Origin: Ottowia sp. SB7-C50
GTDB taxonomy: Bacteria; Pseudomonadota; Gammaproteobacteria; Burkholderiales; Burkholderiaceae_C
DNA length: 64,000 nucleotides
Reading direction: 5' to 3'
NCBI RefSeq assembly: GCF_033110285.1
Contig: NZ_CP136995.1
Span: 3,410,001 to 3,474,000 of the forward strand
Below the pieces are notes generated by a model. It had not been told where the DNA came from and did not search any database. It saw only the letters and a list, made by a program, of their open reading frames with translations. Positions within the stretch are counted from its first letter, which is position 1; every line of letters begins with the position of its first letter. The position numbers were made by a program, and so were the translations under genes. Below, piece by piece: positions 23,572 through 32,285 of this stretch.

Positions 23572-24078
23572 TTGACTGTCTCCGCCCCGTCTGACCACCC
23601 GCAGCAACACATCAAGTATTTCTGGGAAGACCTGCCCGTGGGCACCACGCTCGACATCGGCAGCACCACGGTCGACCACGACGAGGTGATTGCGTTTGCC
23701 AGCAAGTACGACCCGCAGCCCTTCCACCTGAGCGATGAGGCCGCCGCCAAGTCGATCTTCGGCAAACTCAGCGCCAGCGGCTGGCACACCTGCGCCATGG
23801 CCATGGGGCTGATGGTGCGCGGCTTCCTGCACGAGTCCAGCAGCCTGGGGTCACCGGGGCTGGAAAAGGTGAAGTGGCTCAAGCCCGTCTACCCCGGCGA
23901 CACGCTGACGCTGAAGCAGACCATCACCGAATCGCGTCCCATGGCGTCGCGCCCCGACGTCGGGCTGACGCGCACCACGTGGGACATGTTCAACCAGCAT
24001 GGCGAGCAGGTGCTGATGATGGACGGCTACGGCATGTTCCGCCGCCGCACGCCGGCGCCGCCGCCTCCAGCGGGCTGA
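23572..24078 (+). CDS. MaoC-family dehydratase (hot-dog fold)
   Basis: A 168-residue acyl-CoA hydratase/dehydratase of the R-specific type. The catalytic motif is visible in KYDPQPFHLSDEAA (Asp and His), with SASGWHTCAMAMGL and LEKVKWLKPVYPGDTL typical of the family. The start is a TTG preceded by GAGG at about 7 bases. It follows the SDR gene on the same strand, and the pair could reduce and dehydrate 3-hydroxyacyl groups. Confidence 0.9.
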   Translation: MTVSAPSDHPQQHIKYFWEDLPVGTTLDIGSTTVDHDEVIAFASKYDPQPFHLSDEAAAKSIFGKLSASGWHTCAMAMGLMVRGFLHESSSLGSPGLEKVKWLKPVYPGDTLTLKQTITESRPMASRPDVGLTRTTWDMFNQHGEQVLMMDGYGMFRRRTPAPPPPAG

Positions 24079-24094
24079 TCGGCTGGCACGCGCC

Positions 24095-24817
24095 TCACAG
24101 CGTGCGTCGCAGCGCCTCGAAGAACAGCTCGGACTGCAGGCGCTCACCCAGCGTCTGCGTGGCCACGCGCGCCGCCGTGGCGTCGTCGGCCGGGGCCAGC
24201 GCGATGCCGGTGGACTGCGCCAGCACCTGCGCCATGCAGGCGCGTTCCAGGTAGTACAGGTCGTCGTAGGCGTGGTCGATGCGCGCGCCACAGACCAGCA
24301 CACCGTGGTTGCCCAGAAAGCACACTCCGGCATCGCCCATGGCCTTTGCGATGCGCTCGCCCTCGCGGTGGTCCAGCGCCAGGCCGTTGTAGCAGGCGTC
24401 CGCCGCCACGCGGCCATGAAAGCGCATGGCGTTCTGCGACAGCCGCGTGTCGAGCGCGCGCGCCTCGGTCAGCGTCAGCGCGGTCGCGTAGGGCATGTGG
24501 GTGTGCAGCACGCAGGCCTGCCCGGTGACGCGGTGCACCGCCGCGTGGATGAACATCGCCGTCGGCTCGACCTCGTGCCGGCCGGCCAGCCGCTGGCCAT
24601 GAAAGTCCACCAGCACGATGTCGTCGGCCTGGATTTCCTGCCACAGCAGGCCGCGCGGATTCAGCAGGAAGCGCCCCGAGCCGTCCGGCAGTTCGATGCT
24701 GAAATGGTTGCAGACGCCCTCGGCCAGCCCGTGGTGGGCGGCGGCGCGCAGCGCCAGCGCCAGGTCGGCGCACAGCCGGCGCACCGGGGGCGAATCGAAA
24801 TCGAGCGGCGCGGCCAT
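24095..24817 (-). CDS. Class II aldolase/adducin-family protein
   Basis: A 240-residue zinc-dependent aldolase-like protein (fuculose-phosphate aldolase or RhaD/ sugar-phosphate aldolase fold). Zinc ligands are visible as HAAVH and HTHMPYA, plus a histidine in GNHGVLV; the glutamate in HHGLAEGVCNH is the usual catalytic position. Many members are hydrolase- or adducin-like with unknown substrates. It overlaps no neighbour and is 17 bases from the auxiliary lipoprotein gene, so it may be the last gene of the mla operon. Confidence 0.88.
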   Translation of the reverse strand: MAAPLDFDSPPVRRLCADLALALRAAAHHGLAEGVCNHFSIELPDGSGRFLLNPRGLLWQEIQADDIVLVDFHGQRLAGRHEVEPTAMFIHAAVHRVTGQACVLHTHMPYATALTLTEARALDTRLSQNAMRFHGRVAADACYNGLALDHREGERIAKAMGDAGVCFLGNHGVLVCGARIDHAYDDLYYLERACMAQVLAQSTGIALAPADDATAARVATQTLGERLQSELFFEALRRTL

Positions 24818-24834
24818 ATCGGTGCGGGCCGCCG

Positions 24835-25479
24835 TCAGCGCGGCGCCGGCAAGGCGTTGACCCAGGCCACGATCTGCGCCACCGCTTCGTCCGTCGCGGC
24901 CCGCAGCGCGGCCACGCCGCCGGGCGCGTCCGCCGTGGGCGCGGGCTTGCGCACGGTGAAGGTGCGCTGGCCCAGCAGGCGGCCCGTCTTGGCGGCGGGC
25001 GCGATGGCCGTGACGCGCAGGCGCACCACGCCTTCGCTGGCGCCGGGCGATTCGAACAACTGGGCGAATTCGTCCAGGTCGGTGCGTACTTCCACGGCGG
25101 CCAGACCGGCGCCCGGCTCGACCACCGGGCGCGTGGCGGAAAAGGCTTCACGCAGGCGCTGGCTGACCAGTTGCGGCGGCGACATGGTCCAGCGCGCCAG
25201 GGCGTAGGGCCGCGGCTGCTGGCCGCCGTCGCTGTACATCAGGCGATAGAGGATGTTGCTGCCGTCGATGGCGGCCGACGATTCCACCCCGCCCAGCGCC
25301 AGCGCGGGGCCGCTGGGAGCGGCGCTGGCGGCCACCGGCAGCGCCGGGCCCAGGTCGTAGGGCTGCGGGCGCACGGGCTTGTCGGGCAGCGGCAGGGCGC
25401 AGCCGGACAGCACGCCAAAAATCAAGCAAAAAGCGACGCCAGCGCCCATTCGGCCAGCGCGAGTAGCTACAAAATTCAT
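24835..25479 (-). CDS. ABC-type transport auxiliary lipoprotein (PqiC/MlaX-like)
   Basis: Periplasmic lipoprotein of 214 residues, outer-membrane or inner-membrane anchored, that works with an MlaD-type protein. The signal peptide has lipobox VLSGC (cysteine at about 26), and the domain matches the auxiliary lipoprotein family of Mce/Pqi systems. It follows mlaD by 8 bases. Oddly, its signal-peptide coding region contains a stretch resembling the R1 repeat (AATTTTGTAGCTACTCGCGC), so part of the N-terminus may derive from a repeat. Confidence 0.87.
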   Translation of the reverse strand: MNFVATRAGRMGAGVAFCLIFGVLSGCALPLPDKPVRPQPYDLGPALPVAASAAPSGPALALGGVESSAAIDGSNILYRLMYSDGGQQPRPYALARWTMSPPQLVSQRLREAFSATRPVVEPGAGLAAVEVRTDLDEFAQLFESPGASEGVVRLRVTAIAPAAKTGRLLGQRTFTVRKPAPTADAPGGVAALRAATDEAVAQIVAWVNALPAPR

Positions 25480-25486
25480 ATCAAAC
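25422..25486 (-). repeat. Family R1-like sequence inside a signal peptide gene
   Basis: On the minus strand, TTTTGTAGCTACTCGCGC, GGGCGCTGGCGTCGC and CTTTTTGCTTGATTTTTGG follow the R1 layout and form codons 1 to about 22 of the auxiliary lipoprotein. Confidence 0.55.
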
Positions 25487-25487
25487 C

Positions 25488-26495
25488 TCAGCGGGACGCG
25501 GGTTGGGCGGGGGTGTCGGGCGCGGCGGCGCCGGCCTGGCCAAAGCCGGGTTCACCGGGGCCGGGCGGAATGGCGCCGGCGCCGTAGATCAGCGACTGCG
25601 GGTTCTCGCCCAGCGTGTTGGCGATGCGGTCAAGCCGCCGGATGGTGTGGCTGGCGTCTTCGGTCAGCGTCTGGATGCGCGGCAGCGTGGTGCCGATGAC
25701 GGTGCTGGCGCTGTCGCTCAGCTGGTCGACCACGCCGCCCTTGCCCGCCACCTGATCGACCGCGCGCTTCACGTCGGTGGCCACGCCGTCAAAGCGCGCC
25801 ACCGTCTGCCGCGTCTGCTGCGCCGCGCCGTCAATCGACTTGAGCGCGGTGTTGGCCTGCCGCACCAGGCCGGGGATGTCGGTCTTGCCGGGGCCGAACT
25901 GGGCCGTGATGGTCTGCTGCGTGGTCGCCGCCAGCTGCTGCACGCTGTGCGCGCTGCGGCCGATTTCGACCAGCGCGGTGCTGATGGCGGCCTGGTTGTC
26001 GTCGCCCAGCAGGCGGTTGACGCGGTCGGCGGTTTCGTCCAGCTTGCCGATCAGCGCCTGCGCGCGGTCGGTCAGTTCGCCCAGCAGGCCGGGCTTGAAG
26101 GGGATGCGCGGCGGCCCGTTGGGGCCGGGCGGCAGCGGCTCGGTCGACGTGCCTTCGTCGTCCAGCTGCAGAAACGACAGGCCCGTCACGCCCTGGAACC
26201 CCAGCGTGGCATAGGTCGAGCGGGTGATGGGCGCGTTGGGCGTGACGGCGATGCGCATCATGACGTTGCCGCGCTGCGACGGGTCGAGCGCGATGCTGGT
26301 CACCCGGCCCACCGCGACACCCTTGTAGCGCACCGCCGCCTGCGGCTGCAGGCCGGTGACGGCTTCGGTGGACACGAGTTCGTAGGTGGTCGTGTTGGCC
26401 ACATCGCGCATCAGCCACATGGCCATGCCGATGAGCAGCGCCAGCACCGTCAGCACGAAGGCGCCGGCGGCCAGGGCGTGGGCTTTATTTTCCAT
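25488..26495 (-). CDS. mlaD: MlaD-family substrate-binding protein (Mce domain)
   Basis: Periplasmic-facing lipid-binding component of a Mla/Mce ABC transporter, 335 residues. A single N-terminal helix (LAAGAFVLTVLALLIGMAMWL) anchors it; the Mce domain is at about 40-120 (VRYKGVAVGRVTSI, then TLGFQGVTGLSFLQLDD), followed by a long coiled region. It ends in a Pro/Ala-rich tail. Adjacent mlaF and mlaE genes complete the transporter. Substrates are probably phospholipids or hydrophobic compounds. Confidence 0.92.
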   Translation of the reverse strand: MENKAHALAAGAFVLTVLALLIGMAMWLMRDVANTTTYELVSTEAVTGLQPQAAVRYKGVAVGRVTSIALDPSQRGNVMMRIAVTPNAPITRSTYATLGFQGVTGLSFLQLDDEGTSTEPLPPGPNGPPRIPFKPGLLGELTDRAQALIGKLDETADRVNRLLGDDNQAAISTALVEIGRSAHSVQQLAATTQQTITAQFGPGKTDIPGLVRQANTALKSIDGAAQQTRQTVARFDGVATDVKRAVDQVAGKGGVVDQLSDSASTVIGTTLPRIQTLTEDASHTIRRLDRIANTLGENPQSLIYGAGAIPPGPGEPGFGQAGAAAPDTPAQPASR

Positions 26496-26500
26496 GTCGA

Positions 26501-27409
26501 TCAGGCTCCTTTCGGCGCGGTGGCCGCGGGGGACGAGGCGCGGCGCGTGCGCAGCAGTTCCATGGCGCGCTGCCCGCGCTCGCCCAGGAAGAAGTGGTGA
26601 ATGAACGGGTGGTCGAAGGCCAGCACCTCGGGCACCGGCGCGGCGATGATGACGCGCTGGTCGGCCAGCACCGCGACGCGGGTGGACAGCTCGAACAGCG
26701 TGTCCAGGTCGTGCGTGACCATGACCACCGTCAGCCCCAGCTCCTGGTGCAGCGATCGCAGCAGCGCGACGAACGCGTCCGAGCTGTCCGGGTCCAGCCC
26801 GGCGGTGGGCTCGTCCAGCATCAGCAGCGGCGGGTCCATGGCCAGCGCGCGCGCCAGCGCCACGCGCTTGATCATGCCGCCCGACAGCTCGGACGGCATC
26901 TTCTGCGCGTCGGTGGGCTTCAGGCCGACCATCTGCAGTTTGAGCATCGCCGCCTCGCGTACCAGCGCGTCGGGCAGCACGCGCGTTTCGCGCAGCGGAA
27001 AGGCGATGTTGTCGAGCACGCTGAAGGCCGAGAACAGCGCCCCCTGCTGAAACAGCATGCCCACGCGCGTGGCGGCGCCGGCGCGCTGCAGCTTCTGCAC
27101 CGGCTGGCCCAGCACGGTGATGCTGCCCTTGGCCGGCGTGTTCAGCCCCAGCATCTGGCGCAGCAGCACCGTCTTGCCGGTGCCCGAGCCGCCCACCAGC
27201 GTCAGCACCTCGCCGCGGTACACGGTCAGGTCCAGATCCTTGTGCACCACCACCTGGCCGCCGCCGGGCTTGGGGAACACGCTCCACAGCCCGCGCACCT
27301 CGATCATCGGCTCGCCATGCTCGGGCAGCGGCGGGGCGGCGTCGGCCAGCGCATCGGCCGGCGTGTGCAGCGCGGCGTCTTGCATGGAAGTGTCGGCGAG
27401 CGTGTTCAC
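26501..27409 (-). CDS. mlaF: ABC transporter ATP-binding protein (MlaF)
   Basis: ATPase of the lipid transporter, 302 residues from a GTG start. The Walker A is GGSGTGKT, the signature LSGGMIKRVALARAL, the Walker B LLMLDEPTAGLDP and the H-loop VTHDLD. The GTG overlaps the mlaE stop as GTGA, which supports this start; an in-frame ATG eight codons later is an alternative. The family usually has about 270 residues, so the N-terminus is somewhat extended. Confidence 0.93.
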   Translation of the reverse strand: MNTLADTSMQDAALHTPADALADAAPPLPEHGEPMIEVRGLWSVFPKPGGGQVVVHKDLDLTVYRGEVLTLVGGSGTGKTVLLRQMLGLNTPAKGSITVLGQPVQKLQRAGAATRVGMLFQQGALFSAFSVLDNIAFPLRETRVLPDALVREAAMLKLQMVGLKPTDAQKMPSELSGGMIKRVALARALAMDPPLLMLDEPTAGLDPDSSDAFVALLRSLHQELGLTVVMVTHDLDTLFELSTRVAVLADQRVIIAAPVPEVLAFDHPFIHHFFLGERGQRAMELLRTRRASSPAATAPKGA

Positions 27410-28525
27410 ATGCCTACCTTCTTGAAAAGCACCGCGAACAATGCGTCGATCAGGATCACCGCCGTGATCGACGCCACCACCGACGCCGTCGTGCCCTGCC
27501 CCAGGCTCTCGGTGTTGGGCTTGACGCGCAGGCCGTAGTGGCAGCCGATCAGCGCGATGGACACGCCGAACACCACCGACTTGGCGCTGGCCAGCATCAG
27601 GTTGGCCAGCGGCACGGCCTTGGGCAGGGCTTCGTAAAAATAGGCGGGCGTGATGCCCAGCGTGATGTCCGACGCCAGGATGCCGCCGATGAGCGAGGCC
27701 AGCGTGGTCCACGCCGAAATCAGTGGCATGGCAATGGCCAGCGCCAGCGCGCGCGGCAGCACCAGCCGAAAGCCGGGCGCGATGCCCAGCACGCGCATGG
27801 CGTCCAGTTCCTCCGTCACACGCATCACGCCGATCTGCGCCGTGATGGCCGAGCCGGATCGCCCGGCAATCAGCACCGCCGCCAGCAGCGGCCCCAACTC
27901 GCGGATCAGCGCCAGCCCGAGGATGTTGACGATGAAAGTCTCGGCACCGAACTGGCGCAGCACCTGGCTCATCAGATAGGCCAGCACCACGCCGATCAAG
28001 AAGCCGACCAGCGCCGTGATGGGCAGCGCCTGTGCGCCGATGCGGTACAGGTGGCCCGAAAAATCGCGCCACGGCCCCCCCCTGCGGCGCGCGCAGCAGG
28101 CGCAGAAAGTCCAGCAGCAGCTGGCCCATCAGCGTGGTGAAGTCGCGCACCTGCAGCGCGGCCTGGATCACGCCGCTGCCCAGCGCGTCGATGCGCTGGG
28201 CCAAGCCTTTGCGCGACGGCGGCGGCACGGCATCGGGATAGGCGGCCACGCGTTCCAGCACGGCGCGCTGCTCGGGGTCGGTCTCCAGCCGCGCCGGCCA
28301 GCGCCGGCCCCAGTGGTCCCACAGCGCCAGCGCGCCCAGGTGGTCGAGCGCGCGCACCTCGCGCAGGTCCCACGCCGCCACTGGGCCCAGCCCGCCCAGT
28401 CCCGCGCCGACCTGGCGCCATGCGCCGCTGGCCGTCAGCCGCGCGGCCGTCCATTCGCCCAGCACCAGCGCCGACAGACCTTCGGCGGTCTGCCGGGTGT
28501 CGATGCGCGGAAAGGAATCGGGCAT
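27406..28525 (-). CDS. mlaE: MlaE-family permease with N-terminal STAS domain, frameshifted as given
   Basis: Inner-membrane permease of the transporter. The N-terminal 130 or so residues form a STAS/MlaB-like domain (MPDSFPRIDTRQTAEGL, then WDLREVRALDHLGALALWD), followed by a permease domain with LIRELGPLLAAVLIAGRSGS. The frame is broken at an eight-G run (28075-28082 as C on the plus strand) after RAPQGG. With seven G it reads QGGPWRDFSGHLYRIGAQA and the whole gene is 372 residues. In this fusion the STAS part may replace a separate MlaB. The single extra base is probably an artefact. Confidence 0.9.
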
Positions 28526-28801
28526 GCGTGGAGCGGTAGCAGGAATGAAATCGGCGGCTCAGCCGCAGCGGGGCTAGCGCGCAGCCACGCCCGCCAGTCG
28601 GCAGCGGTGCATCGTACCGCCTCGCTGGCGCGCGGCCGGCGCCCCGCGCTGAGTTTGATGTAGGCCGGACGCTCTTGTTGATCCGCCCTTCCCCGCTCGT
28701 GCGCACGCGGCGGCGAGGGGATGGTTACGTTCTTTTCGTCTTGTGTGCGCAGGACGGCCGGCCGCTGACGTTAGGATTGAAGATTGTCACAAGGAGCAAG
28801 C

Positions 28802-29374
28802 ATGGCACTGCAAGGACCGTTTTTCGGCAAGCGCGACGAACCCACCCCTCCCCGCACCCCCGGCGTTTCGACGCTCGGCGGCACCAGTTCGCTCGGGTCT
28901 GCCGGCTCGCCCGGCGCGGCTGCGCAGCCGTTCTCGGCGCCGGTGAACGCGCCCGCGGCCACGCCGGTCGCACCGGCGACGCCCGCCGTGCCGGAAAGCG
29001 GCGCCAAGCTGACCGTCGGCCCCAACATCAAGCTCAAGGGCGTCGAGATCACCGACTGCGACACGCTGCTGGTCGAAGGCATGGTCGAAGCCACCGTCAA
29101 CTCCCGCGTGATCCAGATTTCCGAGCCCGGCTCGTTCAAGGGCTCGGCCGAGATCGACATCGCCGAAGTGCATGGCGTGTTTGACGGCAACCTGACGGTG
29201 CGCCAGAAACTGGTGATCTTTGCCACCGGCAAGGTCACGGGCAAGGTCCGCTATGGCAAGATCGTGATCGAGGAAGGGGGCCAGATCTCCGGTGACATCA
29301 CGTTCGGCACCAGCGGCGACAAGCCAGCCACGTCCGGCGCCAGCGGCGCCAAGGGCGAGCAACTGGCCGTCTGA
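28802..29374 (+). CDS. Bactofilin
   Basis: Polymer-forming cytoskeletal protein (DUF583), 190 residues, which assembles filaments without nucleotide. The start is MALQGPFFGKRDEP with AAGGAG about 7 bases upstream. A disordered Pro/Ala-rich N-terminus leads to the beta-helix core (KLKGVEITDCDTLLVEGMVEA, VHGVFDGNLTVRQKLVIFATG, YGKIVIEEGGQISGDI). Bactofilins shape cells or position wall enzymes, and the M23 peptidase gene nearby is compatible with that. Not operonic with its neighbours. Confidence 0.94.
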   Translation: MALQGPFFGKRDEPTPPRTPGVSTLGGTSSLGSAGSPGAAAQPFSAPVNAPAATPVAPATPAVPESGAKLTVGPNIKLKGVEITDCDTLLVEGMVEATVNSRVIQISEPGSFKGSAEIDIAEVHGVFDGNLTVRQKLVIFATGKVTGKVRYGKIVIEEGGQISGDITFGTSGDKPATSGASGAKGEQLAV

Positions 29375-29395
29375 GCGCGACGCCGCCCCACGCCC

Positions 29396-29432
29396 ATCCG
29401 CCCGCGGCTTGCGTCGGGGCGGATTTTTTTTT
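29396..29432 (+). terminator. Terminator after bactofilin
   Basis: ATCCGCCC and GGGCGGAT pair around a short loop and are followed by nine T (29424-29432). It overlaps the apparent start of the next gene. Confidence 0.78.
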
Positions 29433-30156
29433 GCCCGCGGCGCTAGCGGCACTGGGCACGGCCGGATGCCTGTGGCTGGCCGGCTGCGCCAGCGACGCGC
29501 CCACCTCGCGCGGCGAAGTGCGCGGGCAGGACTTCAATGCCGCCGAGCTGCTGCAGAGCGAAGGCAACCGCTTCGCGCAAAGCGCCATGGTCGCCAACCA
29601 GCGCAGCCTGCTGACGCTGGCCGACAAGCTGTACCGCCGCAACCCGGCCGAATGGCGCAAGACGGCGGCCACGCGCGAGGCCGCGCTGGCGCAGGTCGAA
29701 GCCGCCATGCAAACCGGCCAGCCGTGGGCGCCGCTGCAGGGGCGGCGCGACGTGGGCGCGCTGTCGCACGCGCTGACGCCCGACTTCCACGGCGACCGCG
29801 TGGCCGCCTTCGTGCTGGCCTGCGCCGACACCATCGTCACGGCGCACGGCGGCAAGCGCGAGTTCTATTACCTTGACGGGGTCGATCCGCAGCACATCTA
29901 CAACGCCGCGCGCAACATGGAAGTGGCGCTGTGGGTGCTGAACACGCGCCGCACCGCGCAAGGCCAGCCGCTGCTGCTGGCCAACGAGATCGTGGGCGAA
30001 AACCGCAACCTGAGCTTTGAGCGCGAGTTCGGCAAGATCATCGGCCGGCTCGACCTGCTGGCCGCCTACACCACCGAGCGCTACCGGCGCGCGGTGATCG
30101 GCTATGTGCAGGGGCTGCTGGCGGCGCCGTTGCTGGCGTTCCTGCCTGTGAAATGA
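29431..30156 (+). CDS. Lipoprotein of unknown function, start uncertain
   Basis: A roughly 241-residue exported lipoprotein. The lipobox LAGC precedes CASDAPTSR, and the body contains RSLLTLADKLYRRNPAEWRK, GDRVAAFVLACADTIVTAHGG and YIYNAARNMEVALWV-like helical stretches, ending in a hydrophobic segment. The only in-frame start is a TTG in the T tract of the bactofilin terminator, giving a signal without positive residues. If the nine-T run had one T fewer, a TTG at 29409 would give a normal MRRGGFFLPAALAALG signal, so the start is suspect. Confidence 0.7.
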   Translation: MPAALAALGTAGCLWLAGCASDAPTSRGEVRGQDFNAAELLQSEGNRFAQSAMVANQRSLLTLADKLYRRNPAEWRKTAATREAALAQVEAAMQTGQPWAPLQGRRDVGALSHALTPDFHGDRVAAFVLACADTIVTAHGGKREFYYLDGVDPQHIYNAARNMEVALWVLNTRRTAQGQPLLLANEIVGENRNLSFEREFGKIIGRLDLLAAYTTERYRRAVIGYVQGLLAAPLLAFLPVK

Positions 30157-30159
30157 CAT

Positions 30160-30290
30160 CCCCCCTGTGGCGCTGCGCGCCTTCCCCCCGGAGGGGGGAC
30201 AACGCTGGCGGCCGGGCCAAGCCCGCTCCGCGGCGTTCCCGCTTGGCCTGCTCCGCGGCCATGGGGGGGGGCGCCTGCTGCGCGGCGCTT
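30160..30290 (+). repeat. Family R2 GC-rich repeat after the lipoprotein
   Basis: Begins CCCCCCTGTGGCGCTGCGCG three bases after the stop, then CCCCCCGGAGGGGGG hairpin and GACAACGCTGGCGGCCGGGC. Same orientation as the gene. Confidence 0.82.
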
Positions 30291-30296
30291 GCTGCG

Positions 30297-30320
30297 TCAT
30301 TCCCGCGCAGGCGGGAATCC
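30297..30320 (+). repeat. Short palindrome of the TTCCCGC-N-GCGGGAA type
   Basis: TCATTCCCGCGCAGGCGGGA is a well-known dispersed intergenic palindrome in many Betaproteobacteria (of the kind called REP or NEMIS-like). Confidence 0.75.
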
Positions 30321-30360
30321 ACGACCGGCGCACTGGCGCAGCGCAGCCGCGAAGCAAGAA

Positions 30361-30398
30361 AACTCCCTCTCCCTCTGGGAGAGGGCAGGGGTGAGGGC
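30361..30398 (+). repeat. CTCCCTCTCCCTCTGGGAGAGGG palindrome
   Basis: CTCCCTCTCCCTCTGGGAGA followed by GGGCAGGGGTGAGGG, a dispersed repeat type common in GC-rich betaproteobacterial intergenic regions. Together with the R2 copy and the preceding palindrome it fills the gap before the oxidoreductase gene. Confidence 0.75.
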
Positions 30399-30508
30399 CA
30401 ACGGCGTGTCACCACCCATGAGCTGGCCACGGTAACGGTGCATCGCCGCCACGATGCACTGCGACGCCCCGCCTTTATGGCATGCTGGCGCGCAGGAGAC
30501 TTGCGCGC

Positions 30509-32197
30509 ATGAGCGACCTCACTTTCGACACCATCATCGTCGGCGCCGGCACGGCCGGGTGCCTGCTGGCCAACCGGTTGTCGCGCGACACCACCCGGCG
30601 CGTGCTGCTGATCGAGGCGGGCCAGAAGGACGACTACCACTGGGTGCACATTCCCGTCGGCTACCTGTACTGCATCGGCAACCCGCGCACCGACTGGCTG
30701 TACCAGACCGAACCCGCCGCGGGCTTGAACGGCCGCACGCTGCGCTACCCGCGCGGCAAGGTGCTGGGCGGGTGCAGCAGCATCAACGGCATGATCTACA
30801 TGCGCGGGCAGTCGCGCGACTACGACCAGTGGGCCGCGCTGACGGGCGAGGACGAATGGCGCTGGGAAAACTGCCTGCCCGACTTCAAGGCGCACGAAGA
30901 TCACTACAAATTAGATAGCACCATGCGCCCTGCGGGTCAGCGCCAGGGGCCAGATTCACCTGGTTTTTCTGACCTGCACGGCCACGGCGGCGAATGGCGC
31001 GTGGAGAAGCAGCGCCTGCGCTGGGACGTGCTGGACGCCTTTGCCGCCGCCGCGCAGCAGGCCGGCATCCCCGCCACCGACGACTTCAACCGCGGCACCA
31101 ACGAAGGCGTGGGTTACTTCGAAGTCAACCAGAAAGCCGGCTGGCGCTGGAATACGGCCAAGGCCTTTCTGCGGCCCGCCCTGCAGCGCCCCAACCTGAC
31201 GGTGTGGACCGGCGCGCAGGTCAAGCGCCTTGTCATCGAGCGCGGCGAGGGTGGCCTGCGCTGCGCCGGCGTCGAACTGGTGCGCGGCGGCCACGCGCTG
31301 AAGGTGCGCGCCGCGCGCGAGGTGCTGCTGACGGCCGGCAGCATCGGCTCGCCGCAGATCCTGCAGCTGTCGGGCATCGGCCCGGCGGCGCTGCTGCGCC
31401 AGCACGGCATCGACGTGCTGGCCGACCTGCCGGGCGTGGGCGCCAACCTGCAGGACCACCTGCAGATCCGCAGCGTCTACAAGATCGCCGGCGGCAAGAC
31501 GCTGAACCAGCTGGCCAGCACGCTGTGGGGCAAGGGCCTGATCGGGCTGGAATACGCACTGCGCCGCAGCGGGCCCATGAGCATGGCGCCCAGCCAGCTG
31601 GGGGCGTTCACCCGCTCGTCGCCCGCCTTCGAGTGGCCCAACATCGAATACCACGTGCAGCCGCTCAGCCTGGACGCCTTCGGCGAGCCGCTGCACGCGT
31701 TTCCGGCCATCACCGCCAGCGTCTGCAACCTCAACCCCAGCAGCCGCGGCCACGTGCAGATCAAGAGCCCGCGCTTCGAGGACGCCCCCGCCATCGCGCC
31801 CAACTACCTGGCCACCGACGACGACCGCCAGGTCGCCGCCGACAGCCTGCGCGTCACGCGCCGCATCATGGCGCAGACGGCCATGGCGCGCTTCAAGCCC
31901 GAGGAGTTCAAGCCCGGCGCGCAGTACCAGACCGACGACGAACTGGCCCGCCTGGCCGGCGACATCGCCAGCACCATCTTCCACCCCGTCGGCACCACCA
32001 AGATGGGCAAGGGCGACGACCCGCTGGCCGTGCTGACCCCGCGCCTGCAGGTGCGCGACGGCACCGGCGGCCTCATCGCCGGCCTGCGCGTGGTCGACGC
32101 CGGCGCCATGCCGACGATCACCAGCGGCAACACCAACAGCCCGACGCTGATGATGGCCGAGAAGGCGGCGCGCTGGATCACCGGCACCGGCGCGTGA
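30509..32197 (+). CDS. GMC-family FAD oxidoreductase (choline dehydrogenase-like)
   Basis: Flavoenzyme oxidising alcohol groups, 562 residues. The FAD motif GAGTAGCLLANRL is at the N-terminus, followed by GGCSSINGMIYMRGQ (GMC signature 1), and a C-terminal HPVGTTKMG and MPTITSGNTNSPTLM region with the active-site His/Asn positions. The start is MSDLTFDTIIVGAG; upstream codons are not family-like. Around residues 130-155 it has a Pro/Gly-rich insertion (KLDSTMRPAGQRQGPDSPGF) that looks like an in-frame R1 repeat. The substrate is unknown. Confidence 0.93.
   Translation: MSDLTFDTIIVGAGTAGCLLANRLSRDTTRRVLLIEAGQKDDYHWVHIPVGYLYCIGNPRTDWLYQTEPAAGLNGRTLRYPRGKVLGGCSSINGMIYMRGQSRDYDQWAALTGEDEWRWENCLPDFKAHEDHYKLDSTMRPAGQRQGPDSPGFSDLHGHGGEWRVEKQRLRWDVLDAFAAAAQQAGIPATDDFNRGTNEGVGYFEVNQKAGWRWNTAKAFLRPALQRPNLTVWTGAQVKRLVIERGEGGLRCAGVELVRGGHALKVRAAREVLLTAGSIGSPQILQLSGIGPAALLRQHGIDVLADLPGVGANLQDHLQIRSVYKIAGGKTLNQLASTLWGKGLIGLEYALRRSGPMSMAPSQLGAFTRSSPAFEWPNIEYHVQPLSLDAFGEPLHAFPAITASVCNLNPSSRGHVQIKSPRFEDAPAIAPNYLATDDDRQVAADSLRVTRRIMAQTAMARFKPEEFKPGAQYQTDDELARLAGDIASTIFHPVGTTKMGKGDDPLAVLTPRLQVRDGTGGLIAGLRVVDAGAMPTITSGNTNSPTLMMAEKAARWITGTGA
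30903..30960 (+). repeat. R1-like element inside the GMC oxidoreductase gene
   Basis: ACAAATTAGATAGCACCATG, then GTCAGCGCCAGGGGCC, matches the R1 layout with no loss of reading frame and encodes an extra loop of about 20 residues. Confidence 0.6.
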
Positions 32198-32240
32198 GCC
32201 CGCGGGTGCCTCGCGCCGACGCGCCAGCCCATTGCTTCGT

Positions 32241-32284
32241 TTTTTATAGCTGCCTGCGCTTACCCAGCATGCGCTGGCGCCACA
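32241..32284 (+). repeat. Family R1 palindromic repeat
   Basis: TTTTTTATAGCTGCCTGCGC, TTACCC and ATGCGCTGGCGCC, directly before the M23 peptidase start. Confidence 0.75.
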
Positions 32285-32285
32285 A

